A DNA stretch of 64,000 bases from Cylicocyclus nassatus (Eukaryota > Nematoda > Chromadorea > Rhabditida > Strongylidae): the NCBI GenBank assembly GCA_958299035.1, contig CATQJL010000001.1, forward strand, positions 47,122,444 to 47,186,443. Direction: 5' to 3'. Shown piece by piece: positions 23,056 through 35,046 of the stretch. Position 1 is the first letter of the stretch. Each line of letters opens with the position of its first letter. The notes under the pieces were generated by a model. The model did not search any database. It was given only the letters and a program-made list of their open reading frames with translations, and was not told where the DNA came from. Made by a program: the position numbers and the translations under genes.

Positions 23056-26000
23056 AATTTAGGTAGCTTTCCTCATAAGCACAATATATTAGGTTGTCCC
23101 AAAAATAAAACGTTTTTCTCGATAGATCAAACTTTTTTTGTTTTCCTAGCAGAATGGGGAACCATACGCTAGAGCAAAGCCTGCTCTGCAGACTGGTCAC
23201 CAAAGACCCACTCAAGCCGTAAACCATTTAAGGTTTGGGGCAAAATGGAAAAAAATGTGTCACCTTTAAAGTGGATCTGTGAAGAAGGATCCTACAGAGC
23301 TCCAAATTAGTCGTCTTATGGAGGACACATAGTAGTATCCATAATGCATTTGCTGAATTTTTTCGCGTACAGAAACCGAGCAAAAAAGGGAAGTTGGCAA
23401 ACTCAGCACTTCAGCTTCTCCCGCATATGTGATTTCTACTGCAAATAAGTCTCATCTTTCAATCACATCTCTAAATGTGCTCTTCTAATCGAAAAATATC
23501 AAGTTCAATACAAAAAGGCTAGAAAAATGGCATTTTGTGACTATCTTCTTTTTTCATTTTGAGCTGGGGAGAAAATCTAGCAAATGCCTTATATTTATAC
23601 AAAAACTAAGTTTGAAGGTGCTCAAAAATTGCCCTTCAGGAAAGCGAATGTAAATGAGCTAGATTATATTTGTCAAAGAGATTTGCAAAGTGAAGGTGGC
23701 CGAAAACTGCATCAGGACTTTTTTTCAACCTGTTGAGTGATACTTGAATCTGCTGTTGTGATTTCATAAAATAACACGGACAAATTTATCAATTCCGATA
23801 ATCTCCAGCCTTCAGACTTCACGATATTTGTAGGGAAATTCAAAAAGCCAGCACTGCTATCTATGAAAACTACTTAGCAGAAAACAAAGCTTGTTTTATT
23901 AGCTCGGTCTAGACGAGGTTTTTTGAGTAAAATCCCAATGTCCACAGTTGCCTAGCGAGCCTCCGTTTCAAATTTAGTGGGTTTACTATAGTTTTGAGTT
24001 AGTGTCGTTGCTTCGCTTCCTTATACGCACACAATCTCTCTCTAGAGCCAATCACGATTCTATATTTGCCAGTATGTGTTTTCTTCGATGCTCCGGATGT
24101 TGTCGTTCAGCTTTGGGATAAGCTGCTGGACCGAGTATTCCCTATGTTTTGCCGCAGGGTAGTCTCATCACCACCCTCTGCCGTCAATGCTAAAAGCTAG
24201 TTAGTGGCAAAGATCATCCATTTTTTGATTATTTGCTATCTTTTATTTATTAGCATTTTTTCTGAGAGCAAGCAAATTTATGCAATTTCGGTAAAAGAAA
24301 ATTTTTTTGCAGCCCCAGAGTGACCGAGATTTCGAGGGAGAAGAGTGAAAAATGATTAAATTATATGTATATCTAAATCTCGAACGCATTCGGGTGAGAG
24401 AAATGCTTGAGTGTATGACATATGTTTCGAATATGATGCGGAGACATATTGGACTAAGAAATGGGCACCAGGCACTTTATTTCAGCCATTGGAGTGAAAC
24501 ATATGCTCAGTGGATGTAAGAAAGCTTTGAAGTTAAGGCCCCCTTTACGCAATTCTACTACTGAAGAAGCTGCGTCGCTTCAAATGACTCATGAAAATCA
24601 ATAAAAAGATTTTACTTTTAGAATATTGATATCCCCCAGCTTTTACCAATAGACGCATTTCGAGAGAGAGAGGCGAGGAAAGTTCTGAATATTCTATGAA
24701 AGCTAGTCAGTCTTGCAAAGAAACTTTTTGGTGTCGCTGACGCAACCTCCTTTTTTTCAAGGTGTGAGGCTTCAAACTATCGCAAAGTAGCTACACAAAA
24801 ATTATAGAAAGCCAGACTAATGTATCCCTTCGGAAAATTTCCTTTCTGATCTTTGCTTCGGCTAAAATTTGCGTTCACCATCTGGCTCGTACCTATTTTT
24901 ATCCCAGCTTTCAAGTATTATGGTTGCCAACAGCGAGTTCATCCTGCACTGGTTGCATAGTATTCTGTCATCCTTGTTTTCAAATTGTGATCTACTAAAC
25001 ATGGAAAACTCATTATGCATTTCAAAACAAAATGGGCATAGCTTAAGAGCACTCCAGCATATTCTTGCGTTTCAACAGCCTCATTTCCCAACAAAAGACT
25101 TGCTTCAATTAAATGTGGTTATTACTTTTTTGCCTGCAACATTGCGCCATTTCAACTCTTTCAGCTCCATTATTTCAAGTAAAAACCATAGTCAGCTACG
25201 TAAGCGGAAATACATGCGTTTCTACATCTTGGCTAACTGCAGAAGCAGCACCATTCTTTCCGCTGATCCTAAAGCTAACAGTTTTAGTCACTGGGTCCAA
25301 ATATTTTTTTGTACAAGGTTGTAGGAAATAATTAGTAACCATACCAGGTTCTTTACCTAGTCTTCTTCTCACACGCGTTTTCGTACAGTCTCTGCTCATC
25401 GCAACCCTTACAATTAGCCGGCGGTTACAAAAGGATGTATCTGATTTACGAGAGCAATAGAGCCAGGCTTTCCTGAGGTTGCTTCTACGGTTTTCCATGA
25501 TTTGTGATATTATATTATAAATCTCTTGGAATATGATGGCTATGTATGCGGTCCAAATCAAGCTTTTTCGGTAGCCCGCAACAGCTTCGTCTTCATTCCT
25601 TGATTTTCAAAGGAAATCTGTCACTGTGCTCTGCTGAATTTTCCCTGTTTTTCCTCTTTTCCATGTTAATGTTGTAACGCTGCAGCTAGCATTTTGGGCT
25701 TACTTACTTGTATCAAGCATCTCTTGAACGTCAGACTGAATAAGTGCTGAAGACGTTGCGGTTCAGCAAGAAGAGGACACTCAGTATTTGAATATGCCCA
25801 TCTATTTGCTTTGTAACTGCAAAAAGCTCAGCGCTTACAAAAATAGCTGGATATCTGAAAACACCCACTTGTTCTTTATCAGTTGAGGAGTTCATAAAGT
25901 ATCCAAATCTTGCCCTCTCAACTCATGAAAGATGCTTCAAATTAGCAATACTTAATCTCTTTTTTTTGCGAATCAGGGCTTACCCTCCATACGATGCCAT

Positions 26001-27143
26001 CAGAATTCCTGGGTTAGAAAGATTTTCGTTTCAGCAAACAGTGTATCTGATTCTAATCAGAACTATGTCGTCTTCCAGTTTTTCACATTTTTGGAGTATC
26101 TTCGCCATGAGGAATTCATATCTGGACTTTTCAGCGCACGAAAACGCGAAAATGTGCTTCTTCCGAAGCTTAGCTGGTCCGCAATCAGTGGAGAATACGT
26201 GTAAGTGGATGGGGCCGGAACGAGGAAAGCGGGGCGCGAAAGACTTCCGGTGTATCTTCACTAAATGGGGACCCTGGAAAGCTTCGAAAAAAGCTGGTTT
26301 TTGCAGTTTTCTTACGCGAAAAGCCTAGATAGCGAGAGCCCGGCTTTCTCATGGCGAGGAGGCTCCGAAAAGGTAAAAACTAGAAAACGAAATCTGCCGA
26401 GACATTTCTTTTATATGGGATACATCTGAAGTAATTTTTAGTTTACTATCGGTAGTCCACATTAATTTATGTTGCTAAAATTTGAATTTGTGCTATTTGG
26501 CATCATTTTGGAAATTCAGTAATGATTGACACATTCTACCAAGGATATAGGTAAGCAAGTAAAAGACTGGTGTTTTGGAGATTGTAGGAAACTTATTATT
26601 CTGTAGACCAGAGCAAGCTCTAAGCTAGCCTTGAAGCAATCGTGGAAAATTTAACCTGAAAATTTGAGAGAATACAATCGTCAGATATTCGTCTAGATCC
26701 TGCGAACCTCCGACTCGATCGTGCAGACGCTGTCCAAACCAGGCAATCTGCTGTTTTTTTTTCAATAGCTAAAGAAAAATGGGCAAAAATCGAAAACATT
26801 GGCCATTTTTGGTTTTTCTTGCTTTTGCCATTTCTCGTTAATTAGAGTTCCCAAGGTTGAAATTCATGGTCGTAGTCGCAAAGGGCATAGATTTACTTAA
26901 GTAGGAAAAGACTGACATTCTTTTGAGGAGCATGCCAACTTTTCAAGCCTCAAAATCTAATCATAAATCACAGCATCGTTGATCGTTGCATATAAGTTTA
27001 GTTCCCACTTCCCATACATAGTTTGATTCACAAGATCCACCCATCATCGAAACTGAGTAAAAGTCCTGATAGTCAGCTTGCAGCCTTCTTGCCATTTGAA
27101 TCCACATCAACCCATTGGTAATTGATTCTGTTGAAATAATGTA
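23056..27143. other. Mostly unassigned; one mariner-like end
   Basis: At 23089 TTAGGTTGTCCCAAAAATAA looks like a mariner-type terminus after TA, but no inverted partner was found within reach. The open frames at 24869-25324 (+) and 25196-25561 (-) overlap in opposite directions and show no domain. No gene supported. Confidence 0.4.
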
Positions 27144-28152
27144 TTAAGTCATTCCGAAAGTAATTTCGCTTTTTCAAACAGGCGCCACATCTGATGGAAC
27201 AAAGGTTTCCGAGAGATCTTGGAAGTATTCGATGCAGCATTTCATTATCTTTCTAATGGTTGTGGAATTGTCGCAAAACAGTCAATAAGCTTTCAGAAAA
27301 TAACCAAAATCTGCGACCCACGCTTTTTGAGATGGTCAAGTTTCACGATTTTTTAAACCTTTCATATCAATCCTCAGAAGGAGTTCAAGTAACGATTCGA
27401 TAGAGTAAACCTTATAGAATATGGTACTACTTTTTTCTCCTTTCTATAGCTCGCCATAATTTTTTAAAATATTTTTTCCATCGAATTTTGTCAGGCCTAC
27501 GTCAGCCACAATCGCATCAAACACCATAATTTTTCGGAATTTGAGACTACCAAGATGATACTATGAGTTAGCATTAATTTTACAAAGCAAGTGAGGGTTT
27601 ACGGGTTCGAAACATCAAATTTCGAGTTTTACGGGTACAGCCTGGGGCTCCTTTAAAAAATAAATTGTGATAATTTTATTCCCGAAAACTAAACGAATCG
27701 AAGAAAAGCACCCGTTAGAAAGAGAAGAAAAAGCTGCATCGAATGACACCCAAGCTGCTCAAGTTTCGATGTTCTACTAGGATTTAGCTGTCCAAGTATG
27801 AAAATCGGTAGCATCAGTTAAAATTCTGTATAAAATGTATGACAGCTATGGAAAAGGGGAAAAAGTTGCATTGTATTCTATGAGGTTTGCTCTATCGAAC
27901 CATCTCTTAAACTTCTTCTGAGAACTGATATGAAAGTTTTACAAAATTGTGAAACTTGACTATCTCAAAAAGCATAGGTCGCAGATTTTGGCGATTTTCT
28001 GAAAGGTCATTGATTGTTTTGCAACAACTCCATAAACTTTGGAAAGAGAATAAAATGCTGTTTCGAATGCTACCAAGATCTCTCAAAAATCTTTGTTCCA
28101 TCAGATGTGGCGCCCGTTTGAAAAAAGCGAAATTACTTTCGGAATGACCTAA
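27144..28152. mobile_element. Mariner-like fold-back element with TA duplication (1.0 kb)
   Basis: It starts TTAAGTCATTCCGAAAGTAA after TA and ends TTACTTTCGGAATGACCTAA before TA (28153-28154). Arms of about 280 bp pair well (CATCTGATGGAACAAAGGTT versus TCTTTGTTCCATCAGATGTG). The middle third is unpaired. Ends of the TTAGGT...type and TA duplication point to Tc1/mariner; no transposase frame. Confidence 0.75.
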
Positions 28153-28425
28153 TATAATGTATCTCAAAACTTATCCTCTATCACGACAATTGTATCCTCG
28201 TCGTTTCGGACTTTATTAATGATTTTGATATAAGGTTATAGGACAAAATTTTTGGTGAATTAAGCCAATATCGTGAAACAATCTACATTGTGTTCGGTAT
28301 CGTTTGCCTTATTTCATGGTTGGCTTTCAACGTATACGCTGTCAGGTAGGTCTGGAATATTACCTTCTTTAGTCATCCTTATTAAGAAGGAATAGCATTG
28401 AAGACGATTAGACATGGAGAAGTTA

Positions 28426-28881
28426 TCTTATATATAAAGCTGAATGTTTGTTTGTATGTCTGTATGTCTGTATGTCTGTATGTATGTCTGTATGTACGTA
28501 TGTTCCGAATAGAAATTTTTATTTCTGAACCGATCGGGACCAAACTTGGCACACATACACTTCGGGCCCCGGCGTGTGTCATAGGCTACTTTTCGTCATC
28601 GATCGATATCGATTTTATCGATTTTTGCAAAATTTGAGCTACGGGGCTGGGATTTGGCACAGGGGGGTAATCGAGCATGCTGATCACCCCCGTGGGGGTG
28701 ATCAGCACATTGTAGCTCAAATTTTGCAAAAAATCGATAAAATCGACATCGATCGATAACGAAAAGTGGACTGTGACACCCGCCGGGGCCCGAAGGGTAT
28801 GTGTGCCAAGTTTGGTCCGGATCGGTTAAGAAATGGAATTTTCTATTCGGAACATACGGCGGAGCCGGGTAAGCCAGCTAG
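28426..28881 (+). mobile_element. Palindromic (fold-back) Helitron, 456 bp
   Basis: A|TCTTATATATAAAGCT start and GCCAGCTAG|T end, with CGGC-GGA-GCCG hairpin 16 nt before the 3' CTAG. After the TGTCTGTATG microsatellite, the block from the CCGAATAGAAATTTTT region to GATCACCCCC is repeated in inverted order up to GGAACATAC, which joins straight to GGCGGAGCCGGG. The turn is the perfect GATCACCCCCGTGGGGGTGATC near 28682-28706. Non-autonomous. Confidence 0.8.
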
Positions 28882-29022
28882 TACGTACATATTTTTTGTT
28901 GGTGATATAAGCAAAGTTCCTGGTTGATTTTCTGTGATAGAGACATAGACTTTGATGAATCTGAGCCATTAATGTTACTTGTAAAGAATGGCCCACACAC
29001 ATCCTAACCCATTTGGGAAGGT

Positions 29023-29229
29023 ACAGGGGCTTTCAGCCTGAAAGTCACGGTCGACGTGGTTCAACTCCTCGCGAACCGCCTCGCTTGGGTCTCTCACGTA
29101 GTAAAATGCCGCATCCGCTAAGGCCTTCGCGGCAGTAGGTGCGCTATTGAAAATGTGAGAGACCCAAACGAGGCGGTTCACGAGGAGTTGGACCACTTCG
29201 ACCGTTACACTCGGACTGAAAGCCCCTGT
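29023..29229. mobile_element. GC-rich fold-back element (207 bp)
   Basis: ACAGGGGCTTTCAG...GGTTCAACTCCTCGCGAACC on the left pairs with GGTTCACGAGGAGTTGGACC...CTGAAAGCCCCTGT on the right. Arms are about 85 bp with a short loop near 29115-29145. Much more GC-rich than its surroundings. A minus-strand frame runs through it, but the palindrome explains its openness. Confidence 0.7.
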
Positions 29230-29404
29230 AGATGGTTTTGAAGGTACGCTAAAGGAAATTCTATGGATGGCTTGGATTTCGAGTCATGTAGTAGCTAATT
29301 AAGATTGGCTTGGTCCATATATCTTGCACCACATTTAAGATTTTCAAAATTTGCAAGCTTCCTATTAAGCATATTTTCGTTCCATATGACACATTATGTA
29401 TATA

Positions 29405-30470
29405 CTAGCGGGCTTACCCGGCTCCGCCGTATCCGGACCAAACTTGGCACACATACACTTCGGGCCCCGGCGGGTGTCACAGTCCACTTTTCGTTATCGA
29501 TCGATGTCGATTTTACCGATTTTTATCGATTTTTTTGCAGAGTTCACCTACAGGGCTAGGAGTTGGCACAGGGGGGAAGTGAGCATGGGGATTCCGAATA
29601 CAATATTAGTTTTCAGAATTATCGATTACTTTCATTGATTTTATCGATTTTTTGTAAATTTTGACATGCGAGGCTGGGATTTTGCACAGGGGGTAATCGA
29701 GCATGCTGATTACGAACACAATATTAGTTTTCAGGATCGTCCATTACTTTTATCGATTTTATCGATTTTTTTTTGTAAAGTTTGACCTGCGGGGCTGGGA
29801 GTTTGTACAGGGGGGTAATCGAGCATGCAGATTACGAACACAATATTAATTTTTAGGATCGTCCATTACTTTTATCGATTTTATCGATTTTTTAAAAATT
29901 TGAGCTAGGGGGCTGGAATTTGGCACAGGGGTGTAATCGAGCATGCTGATCACCCCCCTTGGGGATGATCAGCATGCTCGATTACCCCCCTGTGCCAACT
30001 CCCAGCCCCCTAGCTCAAACTTTGCAAAAAAATCGATAAAATCGATAATAGTAATCGATAATCCTGAAAACCAATATTGTATTCGGAATCCCCATGCTCG
30101 ATTACCCCCCTGTGCGAACTCCCAGCCCCGTAGCTCAAACTTTGCAAAAAAATCGATAAAATCGATAAAAGTAATCGATAATCCTGAAAACCATTATTGT
30201 ATTCGGAATCCTCATGCTCGATTACCCCCCTGTGCCAACTCCCAGCCCCGTAGGTGAACTCAGCAAAAAAAATCGATAAAAATCGATAAACTCGATATCG
30301 ATCGATGACGAAAAGTAGCCTATGACACCCGCCGGGGCCCGTAGTGTATGTGTGCCAAGTTTGGTCCGGATCGGTTCAGAAATGGAATTTTCTATTCGGA
30401 ACATACGTACATACAGACAGACATACAGACAGACAGACAGACAAACAGACATTCAACTTTATATATAAGA
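29405..30470 (-). mobile_element. Palindromic Helitron with internal tandem units (1.07 kb)
   Basis: Minus-strand copy: on the plus strand it runs A|CTAGCGGGCTTACCCGGCTCC...ATATATAAGA|T. Inside, a unit of roughly 115-120 bp (GGCTGGGATTTTGCACAGGG, TAATCGAGCATGCTGATTAC, AACACAATATTAG) is repeated about three times, then the array turns at GATCACCCCCCTTGGGGATGATC (about 29947-29970) and the units recur inverted to the 5' end. ATCGAT-rich throughout. The plus-strand frame at 29943-30257 only reflects the tandem units. Confidence 0.8.
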
Positions 30471-31111
30471 TTAAATATTCCAGCACACATTTATTTCGGA
30501 ATAAACTTAAAATACCGAAAAGTGTAATTCGAAGTCACATAACTTAGTCGTACACAGATACATTGACCAACACGAGTTGAAAAACCATGAAATGAAAAAT
30601 CGTGATACGGCCTATTTTTCTCTTGATTGTTCATGTAGGTTGGCTAAGAGGTTAAGTTCATTTCAATATGCAAAACTTCAAATAATTTGGCCTATTATTT
30701 TTATCCATATTTTTGCGCTGAAGTAGTTTGGAGTTTCTGCTATCGTATCAATTACCGTTCAGTTTTTTGCTATTGATAAAGAAGGATTATGCACCAACAT
30801 GTAAACCTCTGTAAGCTCACATCTATAATCCAATTTGTTTTCAAGGTGTGATGGATATAAAAATGATTAATTTACCGTTACAGACTCCAAGGGTCTTTAC
30901 GCCATTATTCCGGCTAATGATTTCATACCCAGTCTATACAAGCTTAATTGCTTATCTTCTTCAGCATTATTTAGTGACTGAACTTGAGCTGAGTTATGGA
31001 TGATTTTATTTCGTTTATCTGCTGCTGGTTACGTTCCCATAAACTTAATTCAGTTATAGCAAGCCTTGTGCGTAACTGGATACAATAGGTTCTCTATCTA
31101 GCGAACAACGG
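30471..31111. other. No feature recognised
   Basis: AT-rich spacer between a Helitron and a solo LTR. No coding signature. Confidence 0.5.
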
Positions 31112-31833
31112 TGTTGCGGCTCGACATGCTCAGCACCCTCAAGCCTCGTACGACTACCATGCACAACCAATCCCAGCCGTAGGATATAACATGTCCACGA
31201 CCGGGCGTCGAAGGGCGCGATCACCAACCGTGCTAGTCACAACATAATGCGCGTCTGAATTGAGTAAATTTATGGAACAAATAACAAATACAAATATACA
31301 ACAAGTACAAATACATAACAAATACTAAACTACTAAACTCCTGAAACTACTAGGGGATAAATGAGAACAACGGATATAAGAACGGGGCGAGCCGCGGACC
31401 CTCGTGCTGCCCATGCTAATTTGGCTCAATCTGGATAAAAGATGTCTAGGTTCCTTCACAGGATCGCCGCTAGAAGCCCAGGTCCACGAATGGAACGGTG
31501 CGATACCTTGTTCTTCTACCAACACAAGATACTTTCCTGCGCCTACGCGCGTACGACACACAAGAACGACGAAAAGCTCAATTCCGAACACGAAGATCCT
31601 CTCCTGCGGGAGCTGGTGGAATCGAAGCCAAGTGATAACCCAAGATAATTGATAAGACGAAGGTTGATGGGGCATGGACTAGACTCTGCTCAGCCTTATA
31701 TACCCCTCAACTTGACATCGTTCCCAGCCGGAGTGGTCCTGCGACGCCTACAAAAGGCGCGACAAATAAACGCGGCATGCAGCGCTCCCGGCACCTGTTC
31801 CGAGGAGCCGCTATGCATTGCGGAGCCGCGACA
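31112..31833 (+). repeat. Solo LTR with 5-bp target duplication
   Basis: It begins TGTTGCGGCTC and ends with the inverse GAGCCGCGACA, the TG...CA form of LTRs, and is flanked by AACGG on both sides (31107-31111, 31834-31838). In plus orientation a TATATA box (31697-31702) is followed about 65 bp later by AATAAA (31765-31770), as expected for U3-R. The 722 bp is GC-richer than its flanks. No second copy or internal region adjoins it, so it arose by LTR-LTR recombination. Frames at 31404-31675 on both strands are within the LTR and probably meaningless. Confidence 0.8.
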
Positions 31834-32830
31834 AACGGTAAAAATCGGGATCTGCTTTATAGAAAATCGTAAAAATTCCTCACATTTGCGAACACTGAAA
31901 AAACAACGGTGTGTTTTGTGCAGGAATTGTGCAAATTTCTTGGAGAATAAAACTTTCTTCTAGTGTAAGCAAATACGTTCATTTCGATGTATTCCAGAAT
32001 AAGAATCACTAATGGCATAGCATAAAATAACATTATGTAGGCTAACATATAAGTTTGGTCGTTTTTGCGGCTCCTTCAAATATGAAATAAATGTTTGACC
32101 GTTGAAAACGCTGAAAAGAGCACCTCACTGAGAACTGGAATATGAATTCTGTCTGCGTAAAAATTATCTTTCTGTGAGCCATAAAAATTTTCTCAAGTTT
32201 CATATGCTGTCACTCCTTTATCTTCCTACTTGTGAAAAAATGTTTAGTGATGTGAGGGCTCTTCGAGTTTTTGGTTTCTATTGTTTGAATTTTCAATAAT
32301 CTTCAAAATGTGCTGCAAAACAGAATATTCAAAGAGAGCAAACGTGTTTTTTCAGTGTTTATCATATTCAAGAATGCTAAATTGACGAATGTAGCGGTTG
32401 TGATCCACCAACCATCGCTGTTCAAATAAGTTAAGGGCTTGGGAGAGTTGACGGTCTAAGCGATGGATATTTGGCAGCCATTACTTTGCCCAATCGGTGT
32501 TTTTCCTATGAAACAGCACATAAGATGAACATTCTTTCAGTGGCAGTTATGTAAAATTCAATAGACATCCAGAAGTGAAGACAAAAACAAGGAACCCTTC
32601 GTCAAGCCTCTTCACAAAGCACAAGCTGAATAGGGGCCTTCAGACCTGTATATTCTGATCCGCTTTTATAACCCATATAAGTAATTCTCGAATATTTCGC
32701 GACCCATTCCCGCCCCTCCCGCTCGGTCCGCCACTGGTAGAAGCATCATGTTCCATGTTTGTATGTGGAGTACCTCCTGCTTAAATCTCGCAAAGTTTAA
32801 TTTGTAAGTCCATGCATGTCTAGATTATTA
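31834..32830. other. No feature recognised
   Basis: About 1 kb of AT-rich DNA between the solo LTR and the mariner-like element. Nothing supported. Confidence 0.5.
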
Positions 32831-34050
32831 TTAGGTTGGTGCAAAAGTTTTGTCAGGTTTTTCAATTCATCGGCAAACACGTCAGAATGAAGATAAACTA
32901 ACACTTAAAAATATATCCGATGCAGAATTTCTCCCTCTTTTCAGCTGCTAAACTACCATTGTGTTTTGTTGCGAATGTGACGAGATATTTGCTGAAAATT
33001 ACAGCCACTCGTTTTTACCACGTCCAAATTTCGCTAATTTTCAAAATTTTTATATGAGACTTTCGGAGGAGCACTAATAACCAGCAGATAGGGCAAATCT
33101 GGAGGGCAAGCGTTAGGCGACAAAACGTGCAAAACGCCATCAACGTAAAGCCCGTAAGTCAAAACCATGTGCAATTTTCTTGATGGCGTCCAGTAATGTA
33201 TCGGCCCCCACCCCCACCCCCCTGTTTTTGGCGGAGGAAACGTTTTGCACGGGGAGTTACTTGGGGTCCAAAAAATCGGGTTTGTCGCCTAACGCCCTAC
33301 ACCCGGCGAATCTTTTGCCAACAGAAGCTTTTATTTGTAGCCCTACGGCTTGTCTTTCCGAATTTCTACGATTTATTTTTTGAAGTGACCAAATTTTACA
33401 TTCAGCCTATTTTAACTTCGTAGAACATAAAATGTTGAACACTTCAGCCCCCAGTCGATGCAACTTTTTCTCCTCCTTCTAACATTTTGCCGAGACAGGC
33501 AAAATTTGTGGGGAAAATCGCAGTAATTCTCAATTTCAGGAGTGCGCACTCACGTAACCTATGTTTCAAAATCTTCATAATTTGAAGCGAAAATCGCTCA
33601 TTTACTTTGTAATGGTGCTGTAGTAATAATCGAGTGTTGAAACCTCAGTATTCTGTAGATTTTGCAGTGTTTGGTGCAATAATATGCGATTTTTCCACAA
33701 GACAAGACTTTTAGAAATTTATTTAGCAAAAATCCGAAAACGCGATTGGAAAAAAAGAAAAAAATTGCAAGATTGGCAAAAGGATTGCCCCATCTGCTGA
33801 TTATTAGTGCTCCTTCGAAAGTCCCATACAAAAATTTTGAAAATTAGTCAAATTTGGACATGGTAAAAACGAGCAGTTGTATTTTTCAGCACATATCTCG
33901 TCAATCTCGCAACGGAACACAATGGTAGTTGAGCAGCTAGAAAGAGGAAAAAATTCTGCATCGGATACATCTTGGAGTGTTTGTTTATCTTCATTCTAGC
34001 GTGATCGTCGATGGATTGGAAAAACTGACAAAACTTTTGCACCGACCTAA
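32831..34050. mobile_element. Mariner-like fold-back element, TTAGGTTGGTGC ends (1.22 kb)
   Basis: TTAGGTTGGTGCAAAAGTTT at the left (after TA) is inverted as AAACTTTTGCACCGACCTAA at the right (before TA, 34051-34052). TTAGGTTGGTGCAAAAGT is the classic mariner terminus. Arms of about 270 bp pair (CCGATGCAGAATTTCTCC versus AAATTCTGCATCGGATACAT). A second, inner inverted repeat (AGCGTTAGGCGACAAAACG versus GTTTGTCGCCTAACGCC, about 33109-33297) brackets a C-rich run. No transposase frame. Confidence 0.8.
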
Positions 34051-34199
34051 TATGTTCAGCAATTGTGGGACAGGAGACAGGCCGAAATTTTAGTATGCTT
34101 AGCGCTAGCCGTTCTTCTGCTAGTATTGCATGAGCCCTCTGATTTCACAAACGCTTTGAGATGATGCAAAGTGTTTGGGAGATATTCACTTATATTTTA

Positions 34200-35038
34200 C
34201 TAGCTGGCTTACCCGGCTCCGCCGTATCCGGACCAAACTTGGCACACATACACTTCGGGCCCCGGCGGGTGTCACAGTCCACTTTTCGTTATCGATCGAT
34301 GTCGATTTTACCGATTTTTATCGTTTTCTTTGCAGAGTTCACCTACAGGGCTAGGAGTTGGCACAGGGGGGGAAGTGAGCATGGGGATTCCGAATACAAT
34401 ATTAGTTTTCGGAATTATCGATTACTTTTATTGATTTTATCGATTATTTGTAAATTTTGACATGCGAGGCTGGGATTTTGCACAGGGGGTAATCGAGCAT
34501 GCTGATTACGAACACAATATTAGTTTTCAGGATCGTCCATTACTTTTATCGATTTTATCGATTTTTTTTGTAAAGTTTGACCTGCGGGGCTGGGAGTTTG
34601 TACAGGGGGGTAATCGAGCATGCAGATCACCCCCCTTGGGGATGATCAGCATGCTCGATTACCCCCCTGTACCAACTCCCAGCCCCCTAGCTCAAACTTT
34701 GCAAAAAAATCGATAAAATCGATAAAAGTAATCGATAATCCCGAAAACCAATATTGTATTCGGAATCCCCATGCTCGATTACCCCCATGTGCCAACTCCC
34801 AGCCCCGTAGGTGAACTCAGCAAAAAAATCGATAAAAATCGATAAAATCGATATCGATCGATGACGAAAAGTAGCCTATGACACCCGCCGGGGCCCGTAG
34901 TGTACGTGTGCCAAGTTTGGTCCGGATCGGTTCAGAAATGGAATTTTCTATTCGGAACATACGTACACACAGACATACAGACAGACATACAGACAGACAT
35001 ACAGACAGACAAACAGACATTCAGCTTTATATATAAGA
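34200..35038 (-). mobile_element. Palindromic Helitron, second long copy (839 bp)
   Basis: Plus strand: A... CTAGCTGGCTTACCCGGCTCC to ATATATAAGA|T. It shares with 29405-30470 the same deletion next to the 3' hairpin (CCGCCGTATCCGGACC) and the same internal units, but has fewer of them; the turn is GATCACCCCCCTTGGGGATGATC near 34625-34648. The microsatellite before the 5' end is (ACAGACAT)n. Confidence 0.8.
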
Positions 35039-35046
35039 TGAAAAAA

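Noticed and set aside
23089..23400. Full mariner-like element from the TTAGGTTGTCCC end
   Set aside because: No inverted partner end was found before the next recognised element, so only a terminus is supported.
24869..25324. 151-residue plus-strand frame
   Set aside because: Low-complexity Ser/Leu/Phe composition, an opposing frame overlaps it (25196-25561), and no splice context or domain was found.
29943..30257. Plus-strand frame with repeated HARLPPCANSQP peptides
   Set aside because: The peptide repeats only reflect the tandem units of the palindromic Helitron; equivalent frames occur in the 34200 copy.
30400..30450. Regular ACAGACAT repeats that might suggest a CRISPR-like array
   Set aside because: Simple microsatellite with no spacers, in a eukaryotic Helitron.
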